Assembly: GCA_036499825.1 (NCBI GenBank)
Contig: DASYCZ010000026.1
Coordinates: 744,001-808,000 of the forward strand
DNA: 64,000 nt
Origin: Paradevosia sp036499825
GTDB taxonomy: Bacteria > Pseudomonadota > Alphaproteobacteria > Rhizobiales > Devosiaceae
Direction of reading: 5' to 3'
Positions 50,170-59,134 of the stretch are shown one piece after another (positions within the stretch are counted from its first letter, which is position 1; every line of letters begins with the position of its first letter). The translations under genes were made by a program, and so were the position numbers. The notes under the pieces were generated by a model. The model saw nothing but the letters and a program-made list of their open reading frames with translations. It was not told where the DNA came from and ran no database searches.

Positions 50170-50832
50170 ATGCCAGAAGTGATTTTCAACGGTCCGGAAG
50201 GGCGCATCGAGGGCCGCTACCAGCCGGGCAAGGAGCCGAATGCTCCGATCGCCATCGTCCTGCATCCGCATCCCGAGTTCGGCGGGACGATGAACAACCA
50301 GATCGTCTACAATCTCTTCTACATGTTCGCGCAGCGCGGCTTTGCCGTCCTGCGCTTCAATTCGCGTGGCGTCGGCCGTTCGCAGGGCATGTTCGATCAC
50401 GGCATTGGCGAATTGTCCGATGCCGCGGCGGCACTCGACTGGCTGCAAACCCTGAACCGCGAAAGCCGTGGTTGCTGGATTGCCGGTTTCTCGTTCGGCG
50501 CCTGGATCGGCATGCAGTTGCTGATGCGCCGTCCGGAAGTGGAAGGCTTCATCTCGGTGGCGCCGCCGGAGAACCTTTATGATTTCTCCTTCCTCGCCCC
50601 CTGCCCGTCTTCCGGCCTCATCATCCATGGTGACAAAGACCGCGTGGCGCCGCCGCAGTCGGTGCAGAAGCTGGTCGACAAGCTGAAGACGCAGAAGGGC
50701 ATCACCATCGAGCAGCAGATCGTTGATGGCGCCAATCACTTCTTCGAAGGCAAGATCGACGAGCTGACCGAGCGCTGCAGCGAATATCTCGATCGCCGCC
50801 GCGCCGAAATCGCCGCCGGCAAGGGCCGCTAA
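50170..50832 (+). CDS. Alpha/beta hydrolase
   Basis: A 220-residue alpha/beta-fold hydrolase. The nucleophile elbow GFSFGAW near residue 115, Asp in HGDKDRV near 160 and His in GANHFFEGK near 193 form the likely catalytic triad; HPHPEFGGTMNN near residue 35 is the typical oxyanion-region segment of this subfamily (COG2945). The substrate is unknown. AGGAAAG lies before the ATG. It diverges from the suf operon and precedes tyrS by 39 bases, perhaps in one transcript. Confidence 0.87.
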   Translation: MPEVIFNGPEGRIEGRYQPGKEPNAPIAIVLHPHPEFGGTMNNQIVYNLFYMFAQRGFAVLRFNSRGVGRSQGMFDHGIGELSDAAAALDWLQTLNRESRGCWIAGFSFGAWIGMQLLMRRPEVEGFISVAPPENLYDFSFLAPCPSSGLIIHGDKDRVAPPQSVQKLVDKLKTQKGITIEQQIVDGANHFFEGKIDELTERCSEYLDRRRAEIAAGKGR

Positions 50833-50871
50833 GCCCACCCGAACCGACCTCTCACGACGAGCCTGACAGCC

Positions 50872-52113
50872 ATGGCCTACAAGTCCGATTTCCTCAACGT
50901 GCTGCAGGAGCGCGGCTTCATCTATCAGATGTCCGACGCGGCGGCGCTTGACGCCAAGCTGATGGAGGGCCCGCTGACCGCCTATATCGGCTTCGACGCC
51001 ACGGCGCCGAGCCTGCATGTCGGACACATGATCCAGATCATGCTGCTCTACTGGCTGCAGCAGACCGGGCACCGTCCAATCACGTTGATGGGCGGCGGCA
51101 CGACGATGATCGGCGATCCCTCGTTCAAGGACGAGGCCCGGCCGCTGCTGACGGCGGAATCGATCGAGGCGAATATCGGAAAGCTCAAGCAGATATTCGC
51201 CAAGATCCTGCGCTACGGGGATGGCCCCACCGACGCGCTCATGGTCAACAATGCCGACTGGCTGCTCAAGCTGAACTACGTCGAGTTCCTGCGCGACGTC
51301 GGCCGGCATTTCTCGGTCAATCGCATGTTGAGCTTCGAATCGGTGAAGCTGCGCCTGGATCGCGAACAGTCGCTGAGTTTCCTCGAATTCAACTACATGA
51401 TCCTGCAGGGCTATGACTTCGTCGAGCTCAACAAGCGCTATGGCTGCCTCTTGCAGATGTCGGGCTCCGACCAGTGGGGCAACATCGTCAACGGCATCGA
51501 ACTCGGCCATCGCATGCTCGATCGGCAGTTCTTTGCGGTGACGTCGCCGCTCTTGACCACGGCATCAGGCGCCAAGATGGGCAAGACCGCCGCGGGCGCG
51601 GTGTGGCTGAACCCGGACATGCTGTCACCCTACGACTTCTGGCAGTACTGGCGTAACGCCGAGGACGCGGACGTCGAGCGCTTTTTCAAGCTCTACACGG
51701 CGTTGCCTCTCGATGAGATCGCACGGGTGGTCAAGGACGACATCAACGAGGCCAAGAAACGCCTCGCGACCGAAATCGCCGCCATGGTGCATGGCCGCGA
51801 GGCTGCCGACGCGGCAGCGGAAACGGCGCGCGCCACCTTCGAGACCGGCGCGCTTGACCTGTCACTGCCGACTGCGACGCTGAACCATGCCGAGCTGATG
51901 AGCGGCATCGGCATCCAGGCCGCGCTTGTGCTGGCCGGGCTGGCCGCGTCCAACGGCGAGGCTCGCCGTCACATTTCGTCGGGTGCCGTGCGGGTGAACG
52001 ATGCGCTGATCGAGGACGAGCGCCTGGCGCTCGGCGAAAACGCCCTGCTCCCGGAAGGCGTGATCAAGCTTTCCGTCGGCAAGAAGAAGCACGCGCTGAT
52101 CAAGCCGATCTAG
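50872..52113 (+). CDS. tyrS: Tyrosyl-tRNA synthetase
   Basis: A 413-residue class I aminoacyl-tRNA synthetase that charges tRNA-Tyr. The HIGH motif is HVGH in PSLHVGHMIQIM near residue 46, and the KMSKS loop is GAKMGKT near 235. A C-terminal S4 RNA-binding domain includes EARRHISSGAVRVNDALI near 360. Its TAG stop shares bases with the TAG stop of the convergent DUF3971 gene (CTAG). Confidence 0.97.
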   Translation: MAYKSDFLNVLQERGFIYQMSDAAALDAKLMEGPLTAYIGFDATAPSLHVGHMIQIMLLYWLQQTGHRPITLMGGGTTMIGDPSFKDEARPLLTAESIEANIGKLKQIFAKILRYGDGPTDALMVNNADWLLKLNYVEFLRDVGRHFSVNRMLSFESVKLRLDREQSLSFLEFNYMILQGYDFVELNKRYGCLLQMSGSDQWGNIVNGIELGHRMLDRQFFAVTSPLLTTASGAKMGKTAAGAVWLNPDMLSPYDFWQYWRNAEDADVERFFKLYTALPLDEIARVVKDDINEAKKRLATEIAAMVHGREAADAAAETARATFETGALDLSLPTATLNHAELMSGIGIQAALVLAGLAASNGEARRHISSGAVRVNDALIEDERLALGENALLPEGVIKLSVGKKKHALIKPI

Positions 52114-55100
52114 TCTTCGCGCGGCAGTTCCTTCGCCCGGAACTCGAAGAGCGACCGGAAGGCGCCGACTGCCAGGATCGACGCTGGATTGACCTGGAAA
52201 TCCGGGTTGTCCAGCGCTCCGCGCACGGCGAATGTGACGCCGAACATGCCCGCTCCATCGGGGCCCGTGAGCAGCGGGCCGAACAGCGGGATCTTGGAGA
52301 AGGCGTTGTTGAGCCCGAACAGCGGCACATAAGTGCCGACCAGGTCATACTGGCGCTTGTCGGTATAGATGAAGCCCTTCATCGTGCCGCCCACGGACAT
52401 GCCAGCCAGCACGCCGTCCGTCACTTCGATGCGGTCCGAGCGCCGGATGAAATCCAGTTTGCCGCTCTTGAATTCGAGCTTGTTGGCCTTGGCGATCAAC
52501 TGGCGCGAACCCTTGTCGTTATTCAGAATCTGGGCGACCTTGTCCTCATCGATGAGGGCGAAGTTGCGCAGCAGGAACTCGCCATTGTCGACATGGAGCT
52601 TGGTGTCGCTCGCAAGCACCAGGCTGCCCTCACCGCCTTCGACCCGCGGATAGACGCCGAGCAGGCGGAGAACCGATCCGAAATCATTGAAGGCAACGGA
52701 CATGGTGTGGCCGTTGGGCGCCGGATTGGTAGCAATGGACACAGCGCCCCCGCCGGCCATTTGCGCCTGCATCTGCACCTTCAGGAGATCGGAGCCGTGC
52801 AGCGCCATGTTGAGATTGAGATTGTAGGCGGTGGTCTTATAAAAGCCGACGGCGCGATCGAGTTGGACATCAAGCGCCAGGGTCTGGTCGAAACTCGTTG
52901 CCTTGACGCCGCCGGTCGAGCCTTCCCCCAGGCCGAAGTAGCGCTGCAGCATGGGCTTCAGGTCGAGCTGTTCGCCGCGTATCCGCACCGAATAGCCGCC
53001 CCGAACCGGCGTCAGCGAGATTTGCGCCTTGTCGCCGGGGCTGAGCGCGAAGGACGAGAATTCAGCTGATTGCAGTTCCTTCTTCTCGCCGTCGAATTCG
53101 AGGCTGCCCTGCAGGCTGACATCGGCGAAGCGCAGGTCGATATCGCTGAGATCGGTAATGCTGCCATCCTGCTTGATGGTGGCCTTCAGCAGGCCGGCGA
53201 CACCGACCGGTTTGCTGATCCCGAGATCCTTGATGGTGAGGGAGGCATTCTGCAGGTCCACGGCCATCTGGATGGAGCCATCGTCCTGCGGCGAGGCCAG
53301 GAACCGCACCTGGCCGGAAAGGAACTGCGAGGCGTCGAACCCCATCTTCTTGAGGTCGGCGACCTCCAGGGTCGAGCCCAGTTGCATGACCGGAACGCTA
53401 TCGGGCTTGCCCTCGATCGAAATATCGGACGGCATGCCGTCGATCTGTGCCGTTCCACCAATCTTGTAGCCAGCCTGCGTGGCAGTGAAGGCTAGTTGGC
53501 CATCCTTGATGCTGCGCGACTGGATCGGCGCCTTGCTGGAGAAATCGGCGACAGAGCCGCTCACCACGTAGTCGAACTGCTTGATGGCATTCTCGGCGCC
53601 CAGCTGTACCGTCGCAACCACATTGATGCCCACCTTGCCGGCGAGTGCCGCGACATCGATGGGGAGTTTGGCATTGGCGACCGCTCCGGGCTGTTGTTCG
53701 TTGGCAAGCGCCAGCATGGACGAGATATCGCCCTTCACGTCGCCAGAGACCTCGAGCGTTCTCGCCTTGGGCACGCTGGAATCGATGATGAGCGCCGCGT
53801 TAGCCACATCGATCGGACCGCCGGTCGTTGGAATCTGGGCGCCATCCGCCGAGAGGGTGACGTTACTGTCGCGCACCGTCAGCCGGGTATTGCCGTCGAT
53901 GGCGACGGGCGCCATGGTATCGGTGGCCCGCATGACGACGCCCGTGCCAGCCATGTCGATGGTTATGCCGTTCTGCGGTATCGGCTTCTCCTCGCCCTTG
54001 CGCGCCAGCGTGCCAACCGGGAACGAGAACTTCATGGTGGAGGTGGAAATGGTGCCGGCCGTGACGTTCTTGACGAACCAGTCGCGGGAATCGGTCGCCA
54101 GGAAATACGGCCACAGGCGCTTGACGTCATCGAGAGCGACGTTCTCCCCCGCAACGGTCAAATCGAATCCGAGGCCACGTCGCAAGGCATCGACACGCCC
54201 GGTCGTTGCGATGCGGGCGTCGCCCTTTTTCGCCGCAAGCTGGTCAATACCCACCGCCCCGTAAAGCGGGGCCGACCAACCCTTGAAGGAAATTTCGTCG
54301 AAGGGTTGGGTGGGCGCTGCCATGTCGCTGGGATGCAGGCTGACGTTTTTCGCGGTCAATGAGATGCCTGCCGTGGGGCCGAACAGGTCATCGAGGCCGA
54401 GAAGGAAGACGCCCCCGATGGTGGCGCTGCTGTCGCCGATGCGGAGCGAGGAATCCTCAAGGGTGAACTCACCGTTTTGCGGGGTCCAGTCGATCTTCAT
54501 GATCGAGGTGACGATGGGGTAATATTCGCTCTCGATCCGCAGATCGCTGCCAGTCATGTCGACATCGAACTGCCCACCCATGACCTTGCCGACGCTGTCG
54601 AAGTGCATGTCCATCGACAGGGCGCCGGAGCCGCGGATGGCCATGAGACTGTCGGGGTCATCGATGAAGGGGACGAAGGAGGCAAAGTCGATGTTGGTGA
54701 CATCCATGTGCAGCAGCGAGGTGCCATCCTCGGCTACGCTGCGGCTGACGCTGCCCACCATCTTGCGGCCGCCCAGGGAGGCGCTGAACTTACCGTCGGT
54801 CTCGTGGCCGATCGCCTTGGGCGCGACATCGAGATTGATATCCTTGAACTGCCGCAGCAGGCCGTAGACCGCATCGGTCATGTCCATGGTGCCGTCGCGA
54901 ATGATGAAGCGCGAAAAACGGCCCTGCTCGGTCTGCTGGACGACATTGCGCAGGCTCTGCTCCATGCCCTCCATGTTGAAGATCATCCAGTCATTGTCCG
55001 AGCGCAGCCCACCTTCCATGGAGGTTGGCAATGCCCCATGAACGGCAAGGCCTTCGGATGAGATATGAACGGATGGGAAGGTGTCCGAACCCTCCTGCAC

Positions 55101-55580
55101 ACGCACCGTGGCGGCGCCGCCATTGGGGTCATCCACAACGGTGAAGCGGCTGAGGCGCGGCCCCAACAGATCCTGCACCATCTGAATGTGGGGCGCCACC
55201 ATGGTGATGCTGGCGCCAGGCTGGCCGATGATGGCGCGGAGGGGCGAAAACCCCACCTCCAGAGCCTCCATGGTGACCACGCCGCCGCTCTTGCTGTCGG
55301 AATAGGTCACGGGCGTGAAGCGCAATACCGGCCAGGAAGCGTTTTCGAGCGCCAGCGACATATCGCCGAGTTCCAGCTGCGAGCCTTCGGGCATGGCGGC
55401 GACGACTGCGTTGCGCACCATGTCGCGGGCAAAGGGCAGCGGCACGGGATGAACGAGAAGCACCAGATAGAAAACAAGCAGGATCGCCAACGGGACACCG
55501 ATCGCCCAAGCAGCGATCCAGGTGTGCCAGCCATACCTGCCTTTCAGACGTGGGGCCCTTGCCTCGCTCTGTTCGTTCAA
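52110..55580 (-). CDS. Large AsmA-like/DUF3971 envelope protein
   Basis: A protein of about 1156 residues with one N-terminal membrane helix (WIAAWAIGVPLAILLVFYLV) and a long periplasmic part of repeated beta-strand motifs, belonging to the DUF3971/AsmA-like group with YhdP. Such proteins span the periplasm and are thought to carry phospholipids to the outer membrane. The C-terminal AsmA block has GSLVLASDTKLHVDNGEF and VTDGVLAGMSVGGTMKGFIYTDK. The start is unclear: I use a TTG at 55580 with GGAAG nearby, leaving room for promoters. An ATG at 55703 would add 41 residues of low complexity. Confidence 0.75.
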   Translation of the reverse strand: MNEQSEARAPRLKGRYGWHTWIAAWAIGVPLAILLVFYLVLLVHPVPLPFARDMVRNAVVAAMPEGSQLELGDMSLALENASWPVLRFTPVTYSDSKSGGVVTMEALEVGFSPLRAIIGQPGASITMVAPHIQMVQDLLGPRLSRFTVVDDPNGGAATVRVQEGSDTFPSVHISSEGLAVHGALPTSMEGGLRSDNDWMIFNMEGMEQSLRNVVQQTEQGRFSRFIIRDGTMDMTDAVYGLLRQFKDINLDVAPKAIGHETDGKFSASLGGRKMVGSVSRSVAEDGTSLLHMDVTNIDFASFVPFIDDPDSLMAIRGSGALSMDMHFDSVGKVMGGQFDVDMTGSDLRIESEYYPIVTSIMKIDWTPQNGEFTLEDSSLRIGDSSATIGGVFLLGLDDLFGPTAGISLTAKNVSLHPSDMAAPTQPFDEISFKGWSAPLYGAVGIDQLAAKKGDARIATTGRVDALRRGLGFDLTVAGENVALDDVKRLWPYFLATDSRDWFVKNVTAGTISTSTMKFSFPVGTLARKGEEKPIPQNGITIDMAGTGVVMRATDTMAPVAIDGNTRLTVRDSNVTLSADGAQIPTTGGPIDVANAALIIDSSVPKARTLEVSGDVKGDISSMLALANEQQPGAVANAKLPIDVAALAGKVGINVVATVQLGAENAIKQFDYVVSGSVADFSSKAPIQSRSIKDGQLAFTATQAGYKIGGTAQIDGMPSDISIEGKPDSVPVMQLGSTLEVADLKKMGFDASQFLSGQVRFLASPQDDGSIQMAVDLQNASLTIKDLGISKPVGVAGLLKATIKQDGSITDLSDIDLRFADVSLQGSLEFDGEKKELQSAEFSSFALSPGDKAQISLTPVRGGYSVRIRGEQLDLKPMLQRYFGLGEGSTGGVKATSFDQTLALDVQLDRAVGFYKTTAYNLNLNMALHGSDLLKVQMQAQMAGGGAVSIATNPAPNGHTMSVAFNDFGSVLRLLGVYPRVEGGEGSLVLASDTKLHVDNGEFLLRNFALIDEDKVAQILNNDKGSRQLIAKANKLEFKSGKLDFIRRSDRIEVTDGVLAGMSVGGTMKGFIYTDKRQYDLVGTYVPLFGLNNAFSKIPLFGPLLTGPDGAGMFGVTFAVRGALDNPDFQVNPASILAVGAFRSLFEFRAKELPRED

Positions 55581-55734
55581 TGGCTTCCGACTCGGGACTT
55601 GCTGCTCTTGCCTGCTTGTTGGATGCTCCCTAGAATCATCCGGCACGCCGCGGCTATTGGGTGACGATACCGGCTGTAATATGGCGCCAACACCCTGATT
55701 CATCTGGGGGCGCGACAAGGGCGAAAGAACTGAA

Positions 55735-56220
55735 ATGGCTCCCATGACACCAGGCGCGAAGGCGCCGGACTTTAGTTTGGAAACCGCTTCTGGCACCACG
55801 TTTCGCCTTTCCTCCCAGTTGGGCCACCCAGTGGTGCTCTATTTCTATCCCCAGGATGACACCGAAGGCTGCACCATTGAGAACATGGATTTCAGCCGCC
55901 TAGCACCGGATTTCGCCGCGCTTGGAGTGACCCTGGTAGGCATTTCGCCGGATAGTGTCGCCGATCATTGTAAATTCCGCGATAAATATGGCTTAGGCAC
56001 GACGCTCGCTTCCGATCCTGAGCATAAGGCGATCGGCGCCTTCGATCTGTGGAAGCCAAAGAAGACTTTCGGCCGCGAGTATATCGGGCTGGTGCGCACC
56101 ACTGTCCTCATCGATGCAAGTGGCCGCATTGCCCAGCTATGGACGGTTACGCGCATCAAAAACCATGCGGCAACCGTTCTGGAAGCAGCAAAAGCCCTGG
56201 TGCAATCTCCCGCAAACTAG
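55735..56220 (+). CDS. bcp: Peroxiredoxin, BCP/PrxQ type
   Basis: A 161-residue thiol peroxidase that reduces hydroperoxides. The peroxidatic cysteine is Cys46 in YPQDDTEGCTIENMDF. The residue five positions on, often the resolving Cys, is Met51. A second cysteine, Cys79, lies in SVADHCKFRDKYGL, where PrxQ proteins of the alpha-3 subtype carry the resolving cysteine. The start may be either of two near ATGs. It diverges from the DUF3971 gene. Confidence 0.93.
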   Translation: MAPMTPGAKAPDFSLETASGTTFRLSSQLGHPVVLYFYPQDDTEGCTIENMDFSRLAPDFAALGVTLVGISPDSVADHCKFRDKYGLGTTLASDPEHKAIGAFDLWKPKKTFGREYIGLVRTTVLIDASGRIAQLWTVTRIKNHAATVLEAAKALVQSPAN

Positions 56221-56291
56221 CGCGGTTTCGGCTTTATTAACCATAAAAGCTCATGGTTTTCCCGCATCGCCACGTGCGGGGGAATTCGAGC

Positions 56292-57467
56292 ATGTCAGCA
56301 AGGCCGCAGGTCAGCCATTTCGGCAAAGCCCCAAAGGCCCGCGCGGCGCGTGTCGGCGCAGGCGGCATCTCGCCCCGGTTGTTTTATACGGTCTTTACGG
56401 GCCTCGTCGCCACCAACATCCTGACACTGGTTGGTTTCCTGATGGCGCCGGACATTGCCGGGCTTCTGAGCGGTCCCGGTGACCAGGTACTTTCGGCCTA
56501 TCAGGATCGCGTCGCCGACCTCCGGGTGGAGGTGGATCGGTTGCAATCGCGCCAGTATGCGCAAAATGGCGACATCAATCTGCAATTGCAGGAGATCTCG
56601 CAGCAGCAGGACGTCCTGTCCGAACAGCAGCAATATGTGAAGGCACTGGCGGACAAGGCGGCCCAGCTCGGCCTGCAGACGGCCTTCGTGCCACCCGATA
56701 GCGACAGCAAACCGCCGCTGGTGACGGGCGCCGCCGCCGGTAAGCAGTCGCCGCGCGATCAGGCGAACGCCGCAGGCGCCGCCGTCAAGCAGATGCTGGA
56801 TGAGTCGCGAACGGCGATGACGAGCATTTCCGAGTCGGCGACCAAATCCACCGATGAGATCGTGGCCCAACTCGACAATTTGGGCATCACGCTGGCGTTG
56901 CCGGAGGACGGCGACGAAGGCGAAGGCGGCCCCCTGCTCCCGCCTATTCCAGACGGCCCCGATGCCAGTGGCACCGTCGATGACGCCAACGCGGTGATGG
57001 CGGCGCTCATCCGCTACCAGGCGGCGCGCGGCGCGATCGACCAGGCGCCGATCCATCACCCGCTCGACGGCAAGATGCGGATGACGTCGGGCTTCGGCAA
57101 TCGCAAGGACCCGTTCACGGGACGGCAAGCTTTCCATCCAGGGCTCGACTTCGGCGAACCGAATGGCACCTCAGTGCTGAGCGCCGGCTCAGGAACCGTC
57201 AGTTTCGTTGGCCAGCGCACCGGCTACGGCAACACGGTCGAGATCGACCATGGCCACGGGATCGTCAGCCGTTACGGCCATTTGTCGGCATTTCTGGTGA
57301 AAGAAGGTCAGGTCGTCGCAACAGGCACGCCGATCGCCAAGGTCGGCTCGACGGGCCGCTCGACGGGCCCGCATCTGCATTTCGAAATCCGCCGCAACGA
57401 CCAGTCGGTCAACCCACTGGATTTTCTCCAGGCCGGCCAGGCGCTGGAGAAATTCCAGGGAGCGTAG
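56292..57467 (+). CDS. M23-family peptidase (LytM domain) with coiled coil
   Basis: A 391-residue, membrane-anchored murein hydrolase or its regulator. One N-terminal membrane helix (LFYTVFTGLVATNILTLVGFL), a coiled coil (about residues 60-130, Gln- and Leu-rich), a linker, and a C-terminal LytM domain with TSGFGNRKDPFTGRQAFHPGLD, YGHLSAF and GPHLHFEI; the His and Asp zinc ligands are intact, so it may be an active endopeptidase. The ATG of MSARPQVS is used; an in-frame ATG 13 codons earlier has no ribosome-binding site. Confidence 0.88.
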   Translation: MSARPQVSHFGKAPKARAARVGAGGISPRLFYTVFTGLVATNILTLVGFLMAPDIAGLLSGPGDQVLSAYQDRVADLRVEVDRLQSRQYAQNGDINLQLQEISQQQDVLSEQQQYVKALADKAAQLGLQTAFVPPDSDSKPPLVTGAAAGKQSPRDQANAAGAAVKQMLDESRTAMTSISESATKSTDEIVAQLDNLGITLALPEDGDEGEGGPLLPPIPDGPDASGTVDDANAVMAALIRYQAARGAIDQAPIHHPLDGKMRMTSGFGNRKDPFTGRQAFHPGLDFGEPNGTSVLSAGSGTVSFVGQRTGYGNTVEIDHGHGIVSRYGHLSAFLVKEGQVVATGTPIAKVGSTGRSTGPHLHFEIRRNDQSVNPLDFLQAGQALEKFQGA

Positions 57468-57468
57468 T

Positions 57469-58582
57469 CTAGGCCGTCGCCTCGCCGCCGACACGGGCGG
57501 CCAGTGATGCTTCCATGAACGGATCGAGATCGCCATCAAGCACGGCACTCGGCTGGCTGCTTTCGATGCCGGTACGCAGGTCCTTGACCATCTGGTAGGG
57601 CTGCAGGACGTAGGAACGGATCTGGTGCCCCCAGCCGATCTCGGTCTTGTTGGCCGCCTCGGCGTTCGCCGCTTCCTCGCGCTTTTGCAACTCGGCCTCG
57701 TAGAGCCGGGCCTTCAGCATGTTCATAGCCGTCGCACGGTTCTTGTGCTGGCTGCGCTCCTGCTGGCAGGCGACGACGATGCCGCTGGGCACGTGGGTGA
57801 TGCGGATGGCGGAGTCCGTCGTGTTGACGTGCTGCCCGCCAGCGCCGGACGAGCGGTAGGTATCGACCTTCAGGTCGGCTTCGTTGATCTCGATATTGAT
57901 AGTGTCGTCGACCACCGGATAGACCCAGGCGCTCGAAAAGCTCGTATGCCGGCGAGCCTGGGAATCATAAGGACTGATACGGACGAGACGATGCACGCCG
58001 CTTTCCGTCTTCAGCCAGCCATAGGCGTTGTGGCCTGTAATCTTTATGGTCGCGGATTTGATGCCGGCTTCTTCGCCGTCATGGATTTCCATGGTCTCGA
58101 CCTTAAACTTCCGCCGTTCGGCCCAGCGTGTGTACATGCGCAAAAGCATGTTGGCCCAGTCCTGGCTCTCGGTACCGCCGGCGCCGGAGTGGATTTCAAG
58201 ATAGGCGTCGTTGGCGTCGGCTTCGCCCGAAAGCAGTGTCTCGATCTGGTAGCGGTGAGCCTTTTCGAGCAGCGCGAAGAGCGCCGTTTCGGCTTCCTTC
58301 ACCACTTCGGCATCGCCTTCGGCGTCACCCAGTTCGATGAGTTCGGAATTGTCGCGGATGCCGGTTTCGAGCTCGTGTACGGCTTTCACCTGCACATCGA
58401 GTTCGTCACGCTGGCGCATCAGCTCGCGCGCCGTCTCCGGATCATTCCAGAAATCCGGTGACTCGGAGCGGGCGTTGAGTTCGTCTAGGCGTGGCTGGGC
58501 AGTATCCCAGTCAAAGATGCCTCCTCAGCAGGCTTGCGACCTGCTCGATTTCGAGGACGACTTTTTCGATTTCCGTGCGCAT
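57469..58582 (-). CDS. prfB: Peptide chain release factor 2, with programmed +1 frameshift
   Basis: RF2 ends translation at UAA and UGA. The gene is read in two frames: codons 1-23 from the ATG at 58582 to CTT at 58514, then one base is skipped and translation continues from 58512 to the stop at 57469, giving 370 residues. The catalytic GGQ is in RSSGAGGQHVNTTDSAIRITH. The tripeptide of stop-codon recognition reads SPY where many RF2 have SPF. The zero-frame part MRTEIEKVVLEIEQVASLLR is typical RF2. The gene is last of the amidase-PBP1A-deformylase-like run. Confidence 0.96.
58510..58525 (-). promoter_or_regulatory. prfB: prfB programmed frameshift site
   Basis: Minus strand: AGGAGG, then CAT, then CTT-TGA-C. 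The internal Shine-Dalgarno-like hexamer lies three bases before the slippery CTT and the in-frame UGA. When RF2 is scarce the ribosome slips +1 at CTT and makes full-length RF2, an autoregulatory loop known from many bacteria. Confidence 0.95.
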
Positions 58583-58633
58583 TGCATGGTTCCATGTTCG
58601 TTGGCAGTCATCTAGTGGAGAGCGCCTTCGGGA

Positions 58634-59131
58634 TCAACCCACCCGGCCTTGCTTGCGCCAGCGCTTCAACACCATGTCGCGCTTGAGGCGGGTGAGCCGC
58701 ATCAGGAAGAGGATGCCGTGGACCTGCTCGATCTCGTGCAGGACGCAACGCGCGACGAATCCTTCGAAGCGTTGTTGCCGGCGTTGGCCCTCTCGATCAT
58801 CGAACGCGATTTCAGCCCAAACCGGCCGCTCAATGCTGACCTCGACCCCGGGCAGCGACACCGAGCCCTCTGTGCCGGCCGCGGTTTCGGTAGCGGTCGC
58901 GATAATCTCGGGATTGAACAGGACCAGATAGTCGGGCGCCAGCGCCTCCGGGGTAACGTTGACGACGACGATCGGCGCTATTTCACCGATATGAGCGGCG
59001 GCAAGCCCATAAGCCCTGGCCTCGCGGGCTGCCGCAACCAGCCGGTCCGCTACGCCGCGGAGCCGGTCGTCCACGGGTGCCGGCACGGCCTTCTGCTGCA
59101 GCAAGGGATCGGGGTAGCTGACCAACGCCAT
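58634..59131 (-). CDS. Peptide-deformylase-like protein with a degenerate metal site
   Basis: A 165-residue protein with the fold and motif order of peptide deformylase, but the metal-binding positions are altered. Motif 1 reads YGLAAAHIGE (usually GxGLAAxQ), motif 2 reads EGSVSLPG with Ser90 where the metal-binding Cys should be, and motif 3 reads HEIEQVHG with His132 and catalytic Glu133 kept but Gln136 for the second His. Both numbering and spacing match E. coli Def (Cys90, His132, His136). It is therefore probably not a standard deformylase. It is placed between PBP1A and prfB. Confidence 0.85.
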   Translation of the reverse strand: MALVSYPDPLLQQKAVPAPVDDRLRGVADRLVAAAREARAYGLAAAHIGEIAPIVVVNVTPEALAPDYLVLFNPEIIATATETAAGTEGSVSLPGVEVSIERPVWAEIAFDDREGQRRQQRFEGFVARCVLHEIEQVHGILFLMRLTRLKRDMVLKRWRKQGRVG

Positions 59132-59134
59132 GCG

